Positions 6,834 through 14,533 of a stretch of 20,233 nt of DNA are shown here, in pieces. Source of the DNA: Saccharofermentans sp. (GTDB taxonomy: Bacteria; Bacillota_A; Clostridia; Saccharofermentanales; Saccharofermentanaceae); contig JAILHX010000039.1 in assembly GCA_024695565.1 (NCBI GenBank), positions 1-20,233 of the forward strand, read 5' to 3'. The position numbers and the translations under genes were made by a program. Positions within the stretch are counted from its first letter, which is position 1; each line of letters begins with the position of its first letter. The notes under the pieces were generated by a model, which saw only the letters and a program-made list of their open reading frames with translations, had not been told where the DNA came from and searched no databases.

Positions 6834-8006
6834 TTGGACAATCTTCATTTTTTACTTGATATAGCGTTGATACTCCTTACCGCGAAGGTATTCGGTATCA
6901 TCGCACGAAAACTCCACGCACCTGAGGTCGTCGGAGAGATCATCGCAGGTCTTTTGATCGGACCTGCCGTTTTAGGTCTTGTAAAACAGTCTGACTTCAT
7001 CAGCCAGATGGCCGAGATCGGCGTAATAATGCTGATGTTTGAAGCAGGCCTTTCGACAGACATGAAGAAGCTCAAGCAGACCGGTCTCAAGGCGACTGCT
7101 ATCGCCTTCGCAGGTGTTTTCGCGCCCCTGGTATTGGGCGCACTGCTCTTCATGAGCTTCTACGGCTTCGGCTGGATCGACTCCGAGAACTTTATCAAGG
7201 GTCTGTTCATCGGAACCCTCATGGCTGCAACATCCGTCAGCATCACGGTTGCCGCACTTAAGGAGCTCGGCAAGCTCAGCAGCACGGTCGGCACGACGAT
7301 CGTAAGCGCTGCCATCATCGACGACGTCATCGTAATCGTCGTCCTCACATTCGTATTAAGCGCCAGGGGCTCAGGATCATCCGTATGGATCACGATGCTC
7401 AAGGCTCTCCTCTTCTTCGCGATCGCGATCATCTCAGGCTTTATAGTCTACAAGATCTTCAAGTGGCTCGATGCCAGATACGAGCACACCCGAAGGATCC
7501 CGATCGCAGCGCTCGTTTACTGCATCATCATGGCATATGTCGCTGAGAGATTCTTCGGGATCGCCGACATCACAGGCGCATATGTTGCGGGCGTAGTCCT
7601 CTGCAACCTCCACGACGTCAAGTACGTTGAGCGTAAGGTGGACGTCAGCTCCTACATGGTTTTCGCGCCCATATTCTTCGCAGGCATAGGACTCAAGGTC
7701 TCATTCGAGAGCATGAATCCGACACTGCTCCTGTTCTCACTGGCATTCGTCGCCGTCGCCCTGCTGTCGAAGATCATCGGCTGCGGCTCGGCATCAAAAC
7801 TCTGCAGATTCAAGTGGAATGATTCACTGAAGATCGGCATCGGCATGATGACCCGCGGCGAGGTCGCGCTCATCACCGCACAGAAAGGACTTAACGCGGG
7901 CCTCATCACCTCCGACTATTTCACGGCGGTCATCCTCATGATCCTCGTAAGCTCGATCCTCGCGCCGGTCCTGCTGAAGATCCTCTACAAATCCAAGTCA
8001 ACATAA
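6834..8006 (+). CDS. Cation:proton antiporter, CPA2 family
   Basis: A 390-aa membrane protein with about 11-12 hydrophobic segments, predicted to exchange Na+ or K+ for H+. Family marks are LHAPEVVGEIIAGLLIGP (28-44), LMFEAGLSTD (67-76), and the paired aspartates of the transport site in AAIIDDVIVIVVL (159-171, Asp163/Asp164). Further marks are ADITGAYVAGVVL and the C-terminal MMTRGEVALI. No TrkA-N or other regulatory domain follows the membrane part, so it resembles the short NapA/GerN-type members rather than KefB/C. The start is TTG 6834, with GGAG seven bases upstream. The next in-frame ATG would lose the first helix. It heads a plus-strand run with the glycosyltransferase (about 35-50 bp gap) and the permease. 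Ion specificity is not readable from the sequence. Confidence 0.92.
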   Translation: MDNLHFLLDIALILLTAKVFGIIARKLHAPEVVGEIIAGLLIGPAVLGLVKQSDFISQMAEIGVIMLMFEAGLSTDMKKLKQTGLKATAIAFAGVFAPLVLGALLFMSFYGFGWIDSENFIKGLFIGTLMAATSVSITVAALKELGKLSSTVGTTIVSAAIIDDVIVIVVLTFVLSARGSGSSVWITMLKALLFFAIAIISGFIVYKIFKWLDARYEHTRRIPIAALVYCIIMAYVAERFFGIADITGAYVAGVVLCNLHDVKYVERKVDVSSYMVFAPIFFAGIGLKVSFESMNPTLLLFSLAFVAVALLSKIIGCGSASKLCRFKWNDSLKIGIGMMTRGEVALITAQKGLNAGLITSDYFTAVILMILVSSILAPVLLKILYKSKST

Positions 8007-8031
8007 AAGATATCGAAGGCTCATATGCTAA

Positions 8032-8037
8032 TATAAT
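8032..8037 (+). promoter_or_regulatory. Possible internal -10 box ahead of the glycosyltransferase
   Basis: TATAAT lies in the short gap between the antiporter and the glycosyltransferase. It is only 4 bp before the GTG at 8042 but 19 bp before the ATG at 8057, so a transcript from here would favour ATG 8057. No clear -35 is visible. Confidence 0.3.
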
Positions 8038-8056
8038 CACTGTGGAAAAAGACATA

Positions 8057-9148
8057 ATGGACAGCAAGGCACTGGTGCCGATAGTAATTCCCTCCTATGA
8101 GCCTGACGACAGGCTTATAGCGCTGCTCAGCGATCTGGACGGCAAGGGAATGGGGCCTGTCATTATCGTCAACGACGGTTCATCCGAAGAATACGATCCG
8201 ATCTTTGCCAAGGCCGAACCCATCATCGCAAGACTCGGCGGCAAGTTGATCTCATACCGTCCCAACCGCGGTAAGGGCCGCGCGCTCAAGACCGCCTTCG
8301 AATACATCGCAGAGAACATGCCCGAAGCAGTCGGCTGCGTCACCGCAGATTCCGACGGCCAGCACACTCCCGACTGCATTGCTTCCATCATCGATAAGCT
8401 CGTCGATAACCCCTTAAGTCTGATCCTCGGCGTCCGCGTCTTCAACAAGAAGGACATCCCGTGGAAGAGCTGGTTCGGCAACACCGTGACCATCAAGGTT
8501 TTCTCCTACGTTGCCGGCATGCACGTCAGCGACACCCAGTCAGGACTCCGCGGCATCCCCTTCAAGTTCATGAAGGAACTGATAGACATCAAGGGCGAGA
8601 GATTCGAATTCGAGACACAGATGCTGTTGGAATGCGCGGGCCGCTATGACCTCATAGAGATCCCGATCAAGACAATCTACGAATCCAAAGAGAACCACCA
8701 GACGCACTTCCGCCCCGTCGTCGACTCGATGAGGATCTACAAGATCTTAGGCAGGAAGTTCATCAAATTCGTCTTCGCATCGCTGTCGTCATTTGTCATC
8801 GACATCCTGCTGTTCCACCTGTTCGTATTCCTGTTCAAGGATTCGTTCCCGTTGATCTACGTCACCGTCGCAACAGTCGGCGCACGCGTGATCTCCGCCG
8901 TCTATAACTATCTCATCAACTACAAATTCGTGTTCAAGAGCCGCGCCTCCAAGGCGACGTCTCTTAGTAAATATGCACTGCTCGCCATCATCCAGATGTG
9001 CCTGTCAGCCGGCATCGTAAGCGCGATCGTCTTCATCTTCCCGGGCTGCCGGGAAACACTCGTAAAAGCGATCGTCGACACGCTGCTATTCCTGCTGAGC
9101 TACGCTATCCAGCAACGCTTCGTATTCAGCAGCAAATCGAAAACCTAA
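8057..9148 (+). CDS. GT2 glycosyltransferase fused to a GtrA-like membrane domain
   Basis: A 363-aa fusion. Residues 5-225 are a family-2, DPM1/GtrB-type glycosyltransferase: VIPSYEP at 10-16, VNDGSS at 38-43, the metal-binding Asp98-x-Asp100 in TADSDGQH, and SDTQSGLRGIP at 158-168. Residues 236-357 form a four-helix GtrA domain with AVYNYLINYKFVF (281-293) and a matching QRFVF at the end. GT2 enzymes of this type make polyprenyl-phosphate sugars on the inner membrane face, and GtrA-type proteins are thought to flip or pass them outward, so the fusion would join both steps. I start at ATG 8057, with a purine-rich GGAAAAAG upstream. An upstream GTG at 8042 would add 5 residues. It lies 19 bp before the permease gene. 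The sugar and acceptor are unknown. Confidence 0.9.
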   Translation: MDSKALVPIVIPSYEPDDRLIALLSDLDGKGMGPVIIVNDGSSEEYDPIFAKAEPIIARLGGKLISYRPNRGKGRALKTAFEYIAENMPEAVGCVTADSDGQHTPDCIASIIDKLVDNPLSLILGVRVFNKKDIPWKSWFGNTVTIKVFSYVAGMHVSDTQSGLRGIPFKFMKELIDIKGERFEFETQMLLECAGRYDLIEIPIKTIYESKENHQTHFRPVVDSMRIYKILGRKFIKFVFASLSSFVIDILLFHLFVFLFKDSFPLIYVTVATVGARVISAVYNYLINYKFVFKSRASKATSLSKYALLAIIQMCLSAGIVSAIVFIFPGCRETLVKAIVDTLLFLLSYAIQQRFVFSSKSKT

Positions 9149-9167
9149 ACCGGAAGGAGCCCGCCCC

Positions 9168-10445
9168 TTGTTAAAATTTATCGCAATCGCAATCTTCCTG
9201 ATCATGTACGTGCTTATGATCGTGCTCCCCAAGCGCCGCGCGATCGTCGCCCTCTCGGCCGCCGCCATCATGGTCGCCGCACAGATCCTGCCCATAAGCA
9301 AGATCCTTCCCGCAATTGACTGGAACGTCCTCATGATGATCTTCGGCACGATGGTCATCGTCGACTACTTCATCGAATCCAAGATGCCCAACAAGATTGC
9401 CGAAGCTCTCTTAAGGGCCTCGAAAAACGTCCTCTGGGTAACGATCTTCATGTCGCTCTTCTCAGGCATCATCTCAGCATTCATCGACAACGTCGCAACC
9501 GTTCTCATGGTCGCCCCCGTCGGCCTTGCGATCTGCAAAAAACTTAAGATCAACCCCGTTCCGATGATCATCTGCATCGCGGTATCATCGAACCTCCAGG
9601 GCGCCGCCACCCTCGTCGGCGACACCACCTCGATCATGCTCGCAGCCGCTGACCACATGAACTTCAACGACTTCTTCTACATGAACGGCAAGCCCGGCAT
9701 GTTCTTCGCCGTCGAACTCGGTGCACTCTTCACGATCCCCATCATGATGATCATATTCCGCAAGAACAAAGAGCCTGTCGACAGCAAAGAGCACACCGCC
9801 GTCACCGACTACGTCCCGACCATCACGATGCTCGGTCACGTCGTCCTTCTCATCATTGCATCATTCATTCCCAACACGCACCCCTGGACCAACGGTATCA
9901 TCTGCATGGTCTGCGGCATCATTACCATCATCTGGGAACTCATCAAGCAGAAGTCCACAAAGGGCATGTTCCACTCCCTCAAGGCAATGGACTACGACAC
10001 GATGCTCCTTCTTACCGGTCTGTTTGTGGTAATCGCATCCATCCGTGAAGTCGGCATCATCGACGACCTCGCAGGCTTCATCGCAAGCTTCGGCGGCTCG
10101 AACAAGTTAGTACTCTTCTCCATCATCGTCTGGGGTTCAGTCGTCATCTCCGCATTCATCGATAACATTCCATACGTCGCCACGATGCTCCCGCTGCTCG
10201 CCGGCGTCGCTACCGCAATGAACGTCGAACCGCACTTCTTATACTTCGGACTCCTGGTCGGCGCCACCCTGGGCGGCAACCTGACCCCCATCGGCGCCTC
10301 AGCAAACATCGCAGGTGTCGGCATGCTCCGCAAGGAAGGCCACGAAGTCAGCTTCGGCGACTTCATGAAGATCGGCGTTCCCTTCACGCTAACCGCCGTC
10401 ATCACAGGCTATCTGTTCGTCTGGCTCGTCTGGGCACCTGCGTAA
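9168..10445 (+). CDS. SLC13 / ArsB-NhaD-type permease
   Basis: A 425-aa polytopic transporter of the ion-transporter superfamily. It shows the internal two-fold repeat of the ArsB/NhaD/CitM group: IISAFIDNVATVLMVAP near residue 106 and VISAFIDNIPYVATMLP near 325. Each is followed by a glycine-rich segment, LQGAATLVGDTTS and GATLGGNLTPIGASANIAG. Relatives move arsenite, Na+/H+, or di- and tricarboxylates, and the sequence does not decide which. The TTG at 9168 is the start: AAGGAG lies 8 bases before it and the first helix follows at once. It is the last gene of the antiporter-GT2 run. Its last 37 bp overlap, tail to tail, the 3' end of the XRE regulator on the opposite strand. No arsR or arsenate reductase gene is nearby, which argues weakly against an arsenite role. 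Confidence 0.87.
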   Translation: MLKFIAIAIFLIMYVLMIVLPKRRAIVALSAAAIMVAAQILPISKILPAIDWNVLMMIFGTMVIVDYFIESKMPNKIAEALLRASKNVLWVTIFMSLFSGIISAFIDNVATVLMVAPVGLAICKKLKINPVPMIICIAVSSNLQGAATLVGDTTSIMLAAADHMNFNDFFYMNGKPGMFFAVELGALFTIPIMMIIFRKNKEPVDSKEHTAVTDYVPTITMLGHVVLLIIASFIPNTHPWTNGIICMVCGIITIIWELIKQKSTKGMFHSLKAMDYDTMLLLTGLFVVIASIREVGIIDDLAGFIASFGGSNKLVLFSIIVWGSVVISAFIDNIPYVATMLPLLAGVATAMNVEPHFLYFGLLVGATLGGNLTPIGASANIAGVGMLRKEGHEVSFGDFMKIGVPFTLTAVITGYLFVWLVWAPA

Positions 10446-10882
10446 GGTCCCGGATACCTGCACACGTCTTCAGGAACGGGCAAAGACCTGACGTAATCGA
10501 GATCATAAGCCTTGCTCGGCTGTCGGACCATCCTGACGGATCCATTTTCTTCAACGAAGCACTCATCGAAAGTCAGTACCGATCTGTCAGGCTTTATTGG
10601 TTTCGGCAGCGGCTCATACACTTCCAGTTGTTTGTATCCCTTGAGCACTTCATAGGCATCAAAATTCAATGGCGTATCAGGCTCGACAAAACAGATCCTT
10701 AGCTTTTTGCCCATCGCCTCAGCCATCCGCTCAAGCGACCTGACTGTCATGTTGGATTGCCCGCTTTCAAAACGGCTTATGTGAACTTGCGAAAATCCTG
10801 ACTTTTCAGCCAGTTCTTCCTGTGTAAAACCAGACCTTTCTCTGGCACTCCTCAATAAGAAAGCAATTTCAAAATAGCCCAT
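10409..10882 (-). CDS. XRE-family helix-turn-helix regulator
   Basis: A 157-aa protein. Residues 8-64 form a Cro/C1-type helix-turn-helix: RSARERSGFTQEELAEKSGF, then SQVHISRFESGQSNMTVRSLERMAEAMGKKL. The remaining 90 residues are proline- and acid-rich, and I do not recognise a domain there. GGAGGAG is well placed before the ATG. The DNA-binding part resembles HigA-type antitoxins, but no RelE/HigB-like toxin reads into it, so it is treated as a solitary regulator. The 3' end overlaps the permease gene by 37 bp in convergent orientation, so the two transcripts would be antisense to each other there. An AT-rich near-palindrome (CATATATG at about 10962-10969) upstream could be an autoregulatory site, but this is weak. 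Confidence 0.85.
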   Translation of the reverse strand: MGYFEIAFLLRSARERSGFTQEELAEKSGFSQVHISRFESGQSNMTVRSLERMAEAMGKKLRICFVEPDTPLNFDAYEVLKGYKQLEVYEPLPKPIKPDRSVLTFDECFVEENGSVRMVRQPSKAYDLDYVRSLPVPEDVCRYPGPYAGAQTSQTNR

Positions 10883-11087
10883 AGCAATTCTCCTCCCTCA
10901 TTAAAATATTCCGTATTTTTCTGAGCCGAAAATTGTATGTTTCAAATGCTGATTTATATATCATATATGGTATGAAAATTATACTTTGGTAAACACTGAT
11001 TTTTGAACCGGTTTGCCGTCCTTCTGAACATAAAAAACGCCGTTTACATACCAAGTTGGCCTATTAATCAAACCAATGCCGGGCAGT

Positions 11088-11163
11088 AGCACCTGAAGGC
11101 TTCGCCGTCAATGGACGTAAACTTGCCTTCGGCACCATTGACCGCAAAGCCTTTACAGGTGCT
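11088..11163. repeat. Long imperfect inverted repeat (about 25-bp stem)
   Basis: The arms 11088-11114 and 11135-11163 pair over 25 positions, with two mismatches (C-C and C-A on the plus strand) and a 2-nt bulge. The outer part is AGCACCTG/CAGGTGCT and the inner part is GTCAATGG/CCATTGAC. The 20-nt loop contains a smaller hairpin, TGCC-TTC-GGCA. There is no U-tract, so it is not a simple terminator. It could be a structured RNA or a small mobile repeat (MITE/REP-like). I cannot match it to a known family. Confidence 0.7.
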
Positions 11164-11169
11164 TATGAA

Positions 11170-11211
11170 GTATCTAAGAGGCCGGATGCCCGGCCTCGCA
11201 TCTTAAGATAC
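11170..11211. repeat. Nested inverted repeat with GC-rich core
   Basis: A perfect 8-bp core, GAGGCCGG (11178-11185) and CCGGCCTC (11190-11197), encloses ATGC. Outside it GTATCT (11170-11175) pairs with AGATAC (11206-11211), forming a two-part stem. It follows the previous stem-loop by only 6 bp, so the two look like parts of one element. No T-run on either strand. Confidence 0.7.
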
Positions 11212-11250
11212 CGGTCTTTAAGACTATCGATACCATTCGCGAGCCTGCCT

Positions 11251-11281
11251 AAAACAAAAAAGCTGCCTCCGAAGAGACAGC
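11251..11281 (-). terminator. Rho-independent terminator of the 11310-11639 gene
   Basis: On the minus strand an 8-bp stem, GCTGTCTC / GAGGCAGC with one G-U pair, closes a UUCG tetraloop in the stable C(UUCG)G setting. TTTTTT follows directly. It lies about 30 bp past the stop codon. Confidence 0.88.
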
Positions 11282-11309
11282 CTGGTTAAGGTTCAATTGT
11301 GATTTTTTA

Positions 11310-11639
11310 TCAGCCTTCTTCGCCGTAGAATGCTTCGTATGCGGCTTCTGCCAATGTGCCTGAAGCGTTGGCGATTACGGTGCTGTCGGGAGCCAAGAGT
11401 CTGTAGCTTCTCTCACCCAGAGAGCCGATCGGCATCTGGCCGTCGATTCCAAGAAGGATGTTGTAGAAACAGTCGGTAAGGACCGAATCGAAGACTTCTC
11501 TCAAGAGCTCATCACTGGCACCTGCTGCCTTAAGCTTTGCGATCTGCTCACCTGCAAGATTATCGGAGCTGCCAAGATAATTCTCGAGCATTGCATCCTT
11601 TTCTTCTCTTGCTGCCTTGGCAAATAATAATGCGTCCAT
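11310..11639 (-). CDS. Conserved-looking hypothetical protein, 109 aa
   Basis: I do not recognise a family. The protein is acidic and soluble, with no signal peptide or membrane segment. The first 60 residues look helical and alanine-rich (AKAAREEKDAMLENYLGSSD, then EQIAKLKAAGASDELLREVF). The middle, DCFYNILLGIDGQMPIGSLG, and the end, ANASGTLAEAAYEAFYGEEG, show no catalytic motif. The gene is well supported: GGAGG lies 9 bases before the ATG, a promoter with an extended -10 is at 11673-11702, and a strong UUCG terminator follows the stop. It is therefore a one-gene transcription unit. The neighbours (lipoprotein operon upstream, structured gap downstream) say little about its role. Confidence 0.75.
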   Translation of the reverse strand: MDALLFAKAAREEKDAMLENYLGSSDNLAGEQIAKLKAAGASDELLREVFDSVLTDCFYNILLGIDGQMPIGSLGERSYRLLAPDSTVIANASGTLAEAAYEAFYGEEG

Positions 11640-11672
11640 GATCGGTACCCTCCACCTTCATAGATTTTCCTT

Positions 11673-11702
11673 ATTTTATCAGGAATCAGCGCCTCTCGGC
11701 AA
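11673..11702 (-). promoter_or_regulatory. Promoter of the 109-aa hypothetical gene
   Basis: Minus strand: TTGCCG (plus 11697-11702), 18-bp spacer, then TAAAAT (plus 11673-11678) with an extended TGA just before it. The start point would be near 11666, about 27 nt upstream of the ATG. Confidence 0.5.
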
Positions 11703-11822
11703 GTTCAGGGTCTTTTATTTATATTAGGATTCTTGACAAAAAACTAAATGAGCTCGGATCTTATTTTCGCGAGACCAGCAACTCACAGCAAAACAGCGCG
11801 CATTTTATTTTCGAGAACCCAC

Positions 11823-11854
11823 AAAAAAGAGCGCGCGGTTCATCCCCTGCGCGC
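11823..11854 (-). terminator. Rho-independent terminator of the DHH-lipoprotein operon
   Basis: On the minus strand GCGCGC (plus 11849-11854) pairs with GCGCGC (plus 11831-11836) across a 12-nt loop, and TCTTTTTT follows. It lies about 20 bp past the stop of the last lipoprotein gene. Confidence 0.75.
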
Positions 11855-11875
11855 CCCCTTAAATTCAACTCAATT

Positions 11876-13153
11876 TCAAATGTCCCGCTCCAGAACAAAC
11901 AAGGCATCGTCAAAGATCATGAATCCGGCCTGATCGAAGAAGCTGAGCGGATATTCATAATCACCCGCCACGGGCTCGTAGTTGGCAACGATCACCAAAG
12001 TTGCGGATTCAACATAGTAATTTATCATCGATGCATAGTACTCGACGCCGACCTCTTCTTCATCCCAGTAATAAGTGTAGGAGTAGTAATAGTCATCGGC
12101 ATCAGAATCGTATTCGAGCGAACTGTCACGCTTGAATGCCCACAGATAGGAGGACAGATCGAGCATATATACGGAGGTCTCAACGCTGTACAAAGACTCT
12201 TCGCCGTGCTCATATGTGATGATAAGTTCATCGGCAGTAGTCCAGACCATAAAGCATCCGCCACCTGCTGCAGTGTAGATGATGTCAGGGATCTGGACCG
12301 TCAGCTGGACTTCGCCGGCATACTCGTTGTAGGAATAAATGTTGAGCGTTCCGTAATCACAGAATTCGCCGTTCTCAGTCGTGACCGTGAGGAGCTCCGG
12401 AATGCCGTTGCCGTCTATATCGAAGATGCAGCAGCTGCCATCGCCGAATGTGTCTTCCGTAGCACGGAGCGCGTCTTCGTTCATGTAGAGAAGATCGATA
12501 TAACCTTCGATCGCTCTGTCATAGCTGTCTGCAAAAGCGGTGCCGGAAGGTTCCGGTTCTGTGTCGGTCGGATCGGTATCATATGTAGGCTCCGTGGGGT
12601 CAATAACCCAGATGAGGGGCGCGTTATATGTGTACTCAAAGACGTCATCGAGCTTTGAGAGCTTCGTGATCACCCACTTGCCGTCTTCAAGTTCCAAGCT
12701 GACCTTGCCTTCGACGTTTACGGTCTTGCGGTTGCTCTTAAGTTCCTCCAAAACCTCGTCGTAATTGTCATGTTCCTCGTTGTAGATCTTCTCCCAGGCG
12801 ACCAGCTCGTAATCGACAACGACTGTTGCCTTCTTGCCATCCGTCTCGATCGCATCAGGATCATATTCGGCATCTATAGTTGAAGCAATGTATGCTTCGT
12901 AATCGTAGAGATTCTGGCCTATGGTGGCGTAGTCGAGCTGCTCTTTGAGCTGGAGGAAGTTCTTATCGTCATCTTCCCAGTTCGTCAGTTCCAGGATCGC
13001 TCCGGCGTCAAGATCCTTGAGTGCTTCGATGTATGAATCCATGACGGCACTGATCTGCTCTTTGGACTTTTTCGAATTGTCACATCCGGCAAAACCTGCA
13101 GCCATTGCAATGCATAGTACTGCCGCAATTATCCGCTTACACTTATACTGCAT
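11876..13153 (-). CDS. Lipoprotein with N-terminal DHH-operon-linked domain and Ca-loop-like C-terminal half (paralogue 2)
   Basis: A 425-aa predicted membrane-anchored lipoprotein: KCKR, a hydrophobic stretch, and a lipobox-like FAGC at Cys24. Residues 28-170 form an alpha/beta domain (MDSYIEALKDLDAGAILEL, then VEGKVSLELEDGKWVITKL) shared with the genes at 13207 and 15731. It looks like the NTF2/cystatin-like fold common in such lipoproteins. A D/P/T/E-rich linker at about 185-200 leads to a C-terminal half with the acidic loop FDIDGNGIPELL, resembling calcium-binding FG-GAP/EF-hand-type loops, and a striking Tyr-rich stretch (DDYYYSYTYYWDEEE). Function unknown. GGAGG lies 5 bases before the ATG. 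It is 53 bp downstream of its paralogue and last in the operon, with a terminator at 11823-11854. Confidence 0.85.
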   Translation of the reverse strand: MQYKCKRIIAAVLCIAMAAGFAGCDNSKKSKEQISAVMDSYIEALKDLDAGAILELTNWEDDDKNFLQLKEQLDYATIGQNLYDYEAYIASTIDAEYDPDAIETDGKKATVVVDYELVAWEKIYNEEHDNYDEVLEELKSNRKTVNVEGKVSLELEDGKWVITKLSKLDDVFEYTYNAPLIWVIDPTEPTYDTDPTDTEPEPSGTAFADSYDRAIEGYIDLLYMNEDALRATEDTFGDGSCCIFDIDGNGIPELLTVTTENGEFCDYGTLNIYSYNEYAGEVQLTVQIPDIIYTAAGGGCFMVWTTADELIITYEHGEESLYSVETSVYMLDLSSYLWAFKRDSSLEYDSDADDYYYSYTYYWDEEEVGVEYYASMINYYVESATLVIVANYEPVAGDYEYPLSFFDQAGFMIFDDALFVLERDI

Positions 13154-13206
13154 CTTCCCCTCCGAAGAAATAAATCACCCGTACGTAGTAATATACACCC
13201 GAATGT

Positions 13207-14511
13207 TTATCCTACCAAATCTTTGTAGTCTTCGACAATGACATCGTAAGCGTGGAAACCGAGATCAGGAAGATCACGGAGCGGGTACTCGACTTCCATC
13301 TCGCCCGGCAGATAATCGTAGCCGATCACAACGATGCCTAACTCAACGAAGTACTCAACATTGCTCATATACTCGTCTTCATCGATTTCGACATATTCGC
13401 CGTCTAAGACATAGTAATACTCATAAGAGTAGTTTTCGGTATCAGTGTCAGGATCGTATTCATAGTAAACGTCACGCCTGTAAGTAAGCTGGAGCTCCAT
13501 CTCCGCAAGATCATAGACATATGTATCGACCTGCCTGTGTGCCTCTTCACCGTGATAGCAGGTGATGGTGATCAGGCCGTAGCAGACGGCGATGATAAAG
13601 CTGCCGCCCTCTGCCATGTAGCAGATCTCAGGGATCGTGATGACTTCATAGGCAGTGTAATTGACATAGTCATAGGTATAGATATGGAGCGATGCCGTGC
13701 TGTAGTCGTCAGAAGGATCGTCCGCGCTGACGAAGATCAGGTCTAAAATGCCGTCGGCATTCATGTCGTAGAGATTTACGAAGTCCTTGTTATATATCTC
13801 TTCTGCCTTTTTGATCTCAGTCTCATGTTCAGCTAAAACCTCGAGATAGACCACTACGGAATCCATGTAAACCTGTGTCCAATAGTCCGTTGAGGGATCA
13901 GTCGTCGGGTCGGTCTCGATCGGATCGTCGATTATCGGTTCCGGGTCTCCCATTATAGGAGCTTCATCAACGAAATCGAGCACATCATTAAGCTTGGTGA
14001 TCTTAGAGATCTTCCACTCGCCGTCCTCCAGCTCAAATGAGAGTTTGCCCTCGACGGAAATGGTTTTCTTCATGCTCTTAAGATCGTCAAGCGCATCATC
14101 TAAATCGACGTAGATGTTGCTGTAGACAGTCTCCCAGTCAACGAGCTCATATTCGATCTTAAGCGTGGCTTTATTGTCCTTGAAATCTATATCTTCACTC
14201 TCATAGTTGATCTCGATGGTGGAAGCTATGTATTCTACACAGTCGATAAAACCGGAACCATAAATGTCCTCATAGGAATCGAGATCAAAAAGCTCTTCGA
14301 TAGCTTCGTAGTCTTTGCTGTCATCTTCCCAATTGGCGAGCTCGAGCAGTCCTTCGCCGTCCAGATCGTTCAGCGCTTCGGTATAAGATTCCATCAGCTC
14401 TTCGATCTGCTCGGTATTCTTCTCATTAGATGGTTTGCATCCGGTGACACCCGCAGCACCTGCGGTCATGGCAGCGCATAGTATTGCCGCAATAACTTTC
14501 TTAAACTTCAT
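13207..14511 (-). CDS. Lipoprotein with the same two-domain layout (paralogue 1)
   Basis: A 434-aa lipoprotein: signal peptide MKFKKVIAAILCAAM with a good lipobox, VTGC, at Cys25. It matches the 11876-13153 product along its whole length. The N-terminal domain reads MESYTEALNDLDGEGLLELANW, with EGKLSFELEDGEWKISKITKL at its end. A linker rich in D, P, I and T comes next, then a C-terminal half with the acidic loop LYDMNADGILDLIFV and many tyrosines. I start at ATG 14511, where the signal peptide begins. The frame is open to 14562, but the extra 17 residues precede the signal and lack a ribosome binding site. GGGGGG lies just upstream of 14511. It follows the DHH gene by 59 bp, in which a GGCCGGC/GCCGGCC hairpin sits. 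Tandem duplication with the next gene is evident. Function unknown. Confidence 0.86.
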   Translation of the reverse strand: MKFKKVIAAILCAAMTAGAAGVTGCKPSNEKNTEQIEELMESYTEALNDLDGEGLLELANWEDDSKDYEAIEELFDLDSYEDIYGSGFIDCVEYIASTIEINYESEDIDFKDNKATLKIEYELVDWETVYSNIYVDLDDALDDLKSMKKTISVEGKLSFELEDGEWKISKITKLNDVLDFVDEAPIMGDPEPIIDDPIETDPTTDPSTDYWTQVYMDSVVVYLEVLAEHETEIKKAEEIYNKDFVNLYDMNADGILDLIFVSADDPSDDYSTASLHIYTYDYVNYTAYEVITIPEICYMAEGGSFIIAVCYGLITITCYHGEEAHRQVDTYVYDLAEMELQLTYRRDVYYEYDPDTDTENYSYEYYYVLDGEYVEIDEDEYMSNVEYFVELGIVVIGYDYLPGEMEVEYPLRDLPDLGFHAYDVIVEDYKDLVG

Positions 14512-14533
14512 TCCGATCCCCCCATATAATTCA

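Larger units (their letters stand above)
10883..11309. other. 427-bp gene-free, strongly structured intergenic region
   Basis: I find no supportable gene here. Short open frames exist on the minus strand (one of 61 codons at 10869-11054), but they lack a ribosome binding site and show no recognisable protein. The region holds two consecutive stem-loops (11088-11163 and 11170-11211), a short GTCTT/AAGAC hairpin at about 11214-11223, and the terminator of the 11310-11639 gene at its right end. I could not identify a promoter that would transcribe the stem-loops. Confidence 0.6.

Noticed and set aside
9168..10445. Arsenite efflux (ArsB) assignment for the permease
   Set aside because: The fold family fits, but no arsR, arsA, arsC or acr3 context exists, and the same motifs occur in NhaD and carboxylate transporters.
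10869..11054. 61-codon minus-strand open frame upstream of the XRE gene
   Set aside because: It starts from a weak TTG without a ribosome binding site, overlaps the XRE start, has low-complexity composition and matches no family. Neighbouring frames are equally open, so it looks like chance.
11040..11260. Short minus-strand frames across the stem-loops that look partly protein-like
   Set aside because: They are broken by stops every 20-40 codons, and their sequence is dictated by the inverted repeats. I found no start with a ribosome binding site. A decayed gene is possible but unsupported.
10409..11639. Toxin-antitoxin pair (XRE regulator plus 109-aa protein)
   Set aside because: The two genes are 427 bp apart, each with its own signals and a terminator between them, and the 109-aa protein has no RelE, HigB, HipA or MNT features.
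11761..11819. Direct repeat TTATTTTCG (11761-11769 and 11805-11813) plus several GCGCGC blocks
   Set aside because: Only nine bases repeat and only twice. One GCGCGC pair is already explained by the terminator. Not enough for a repeat element or CRISPR.
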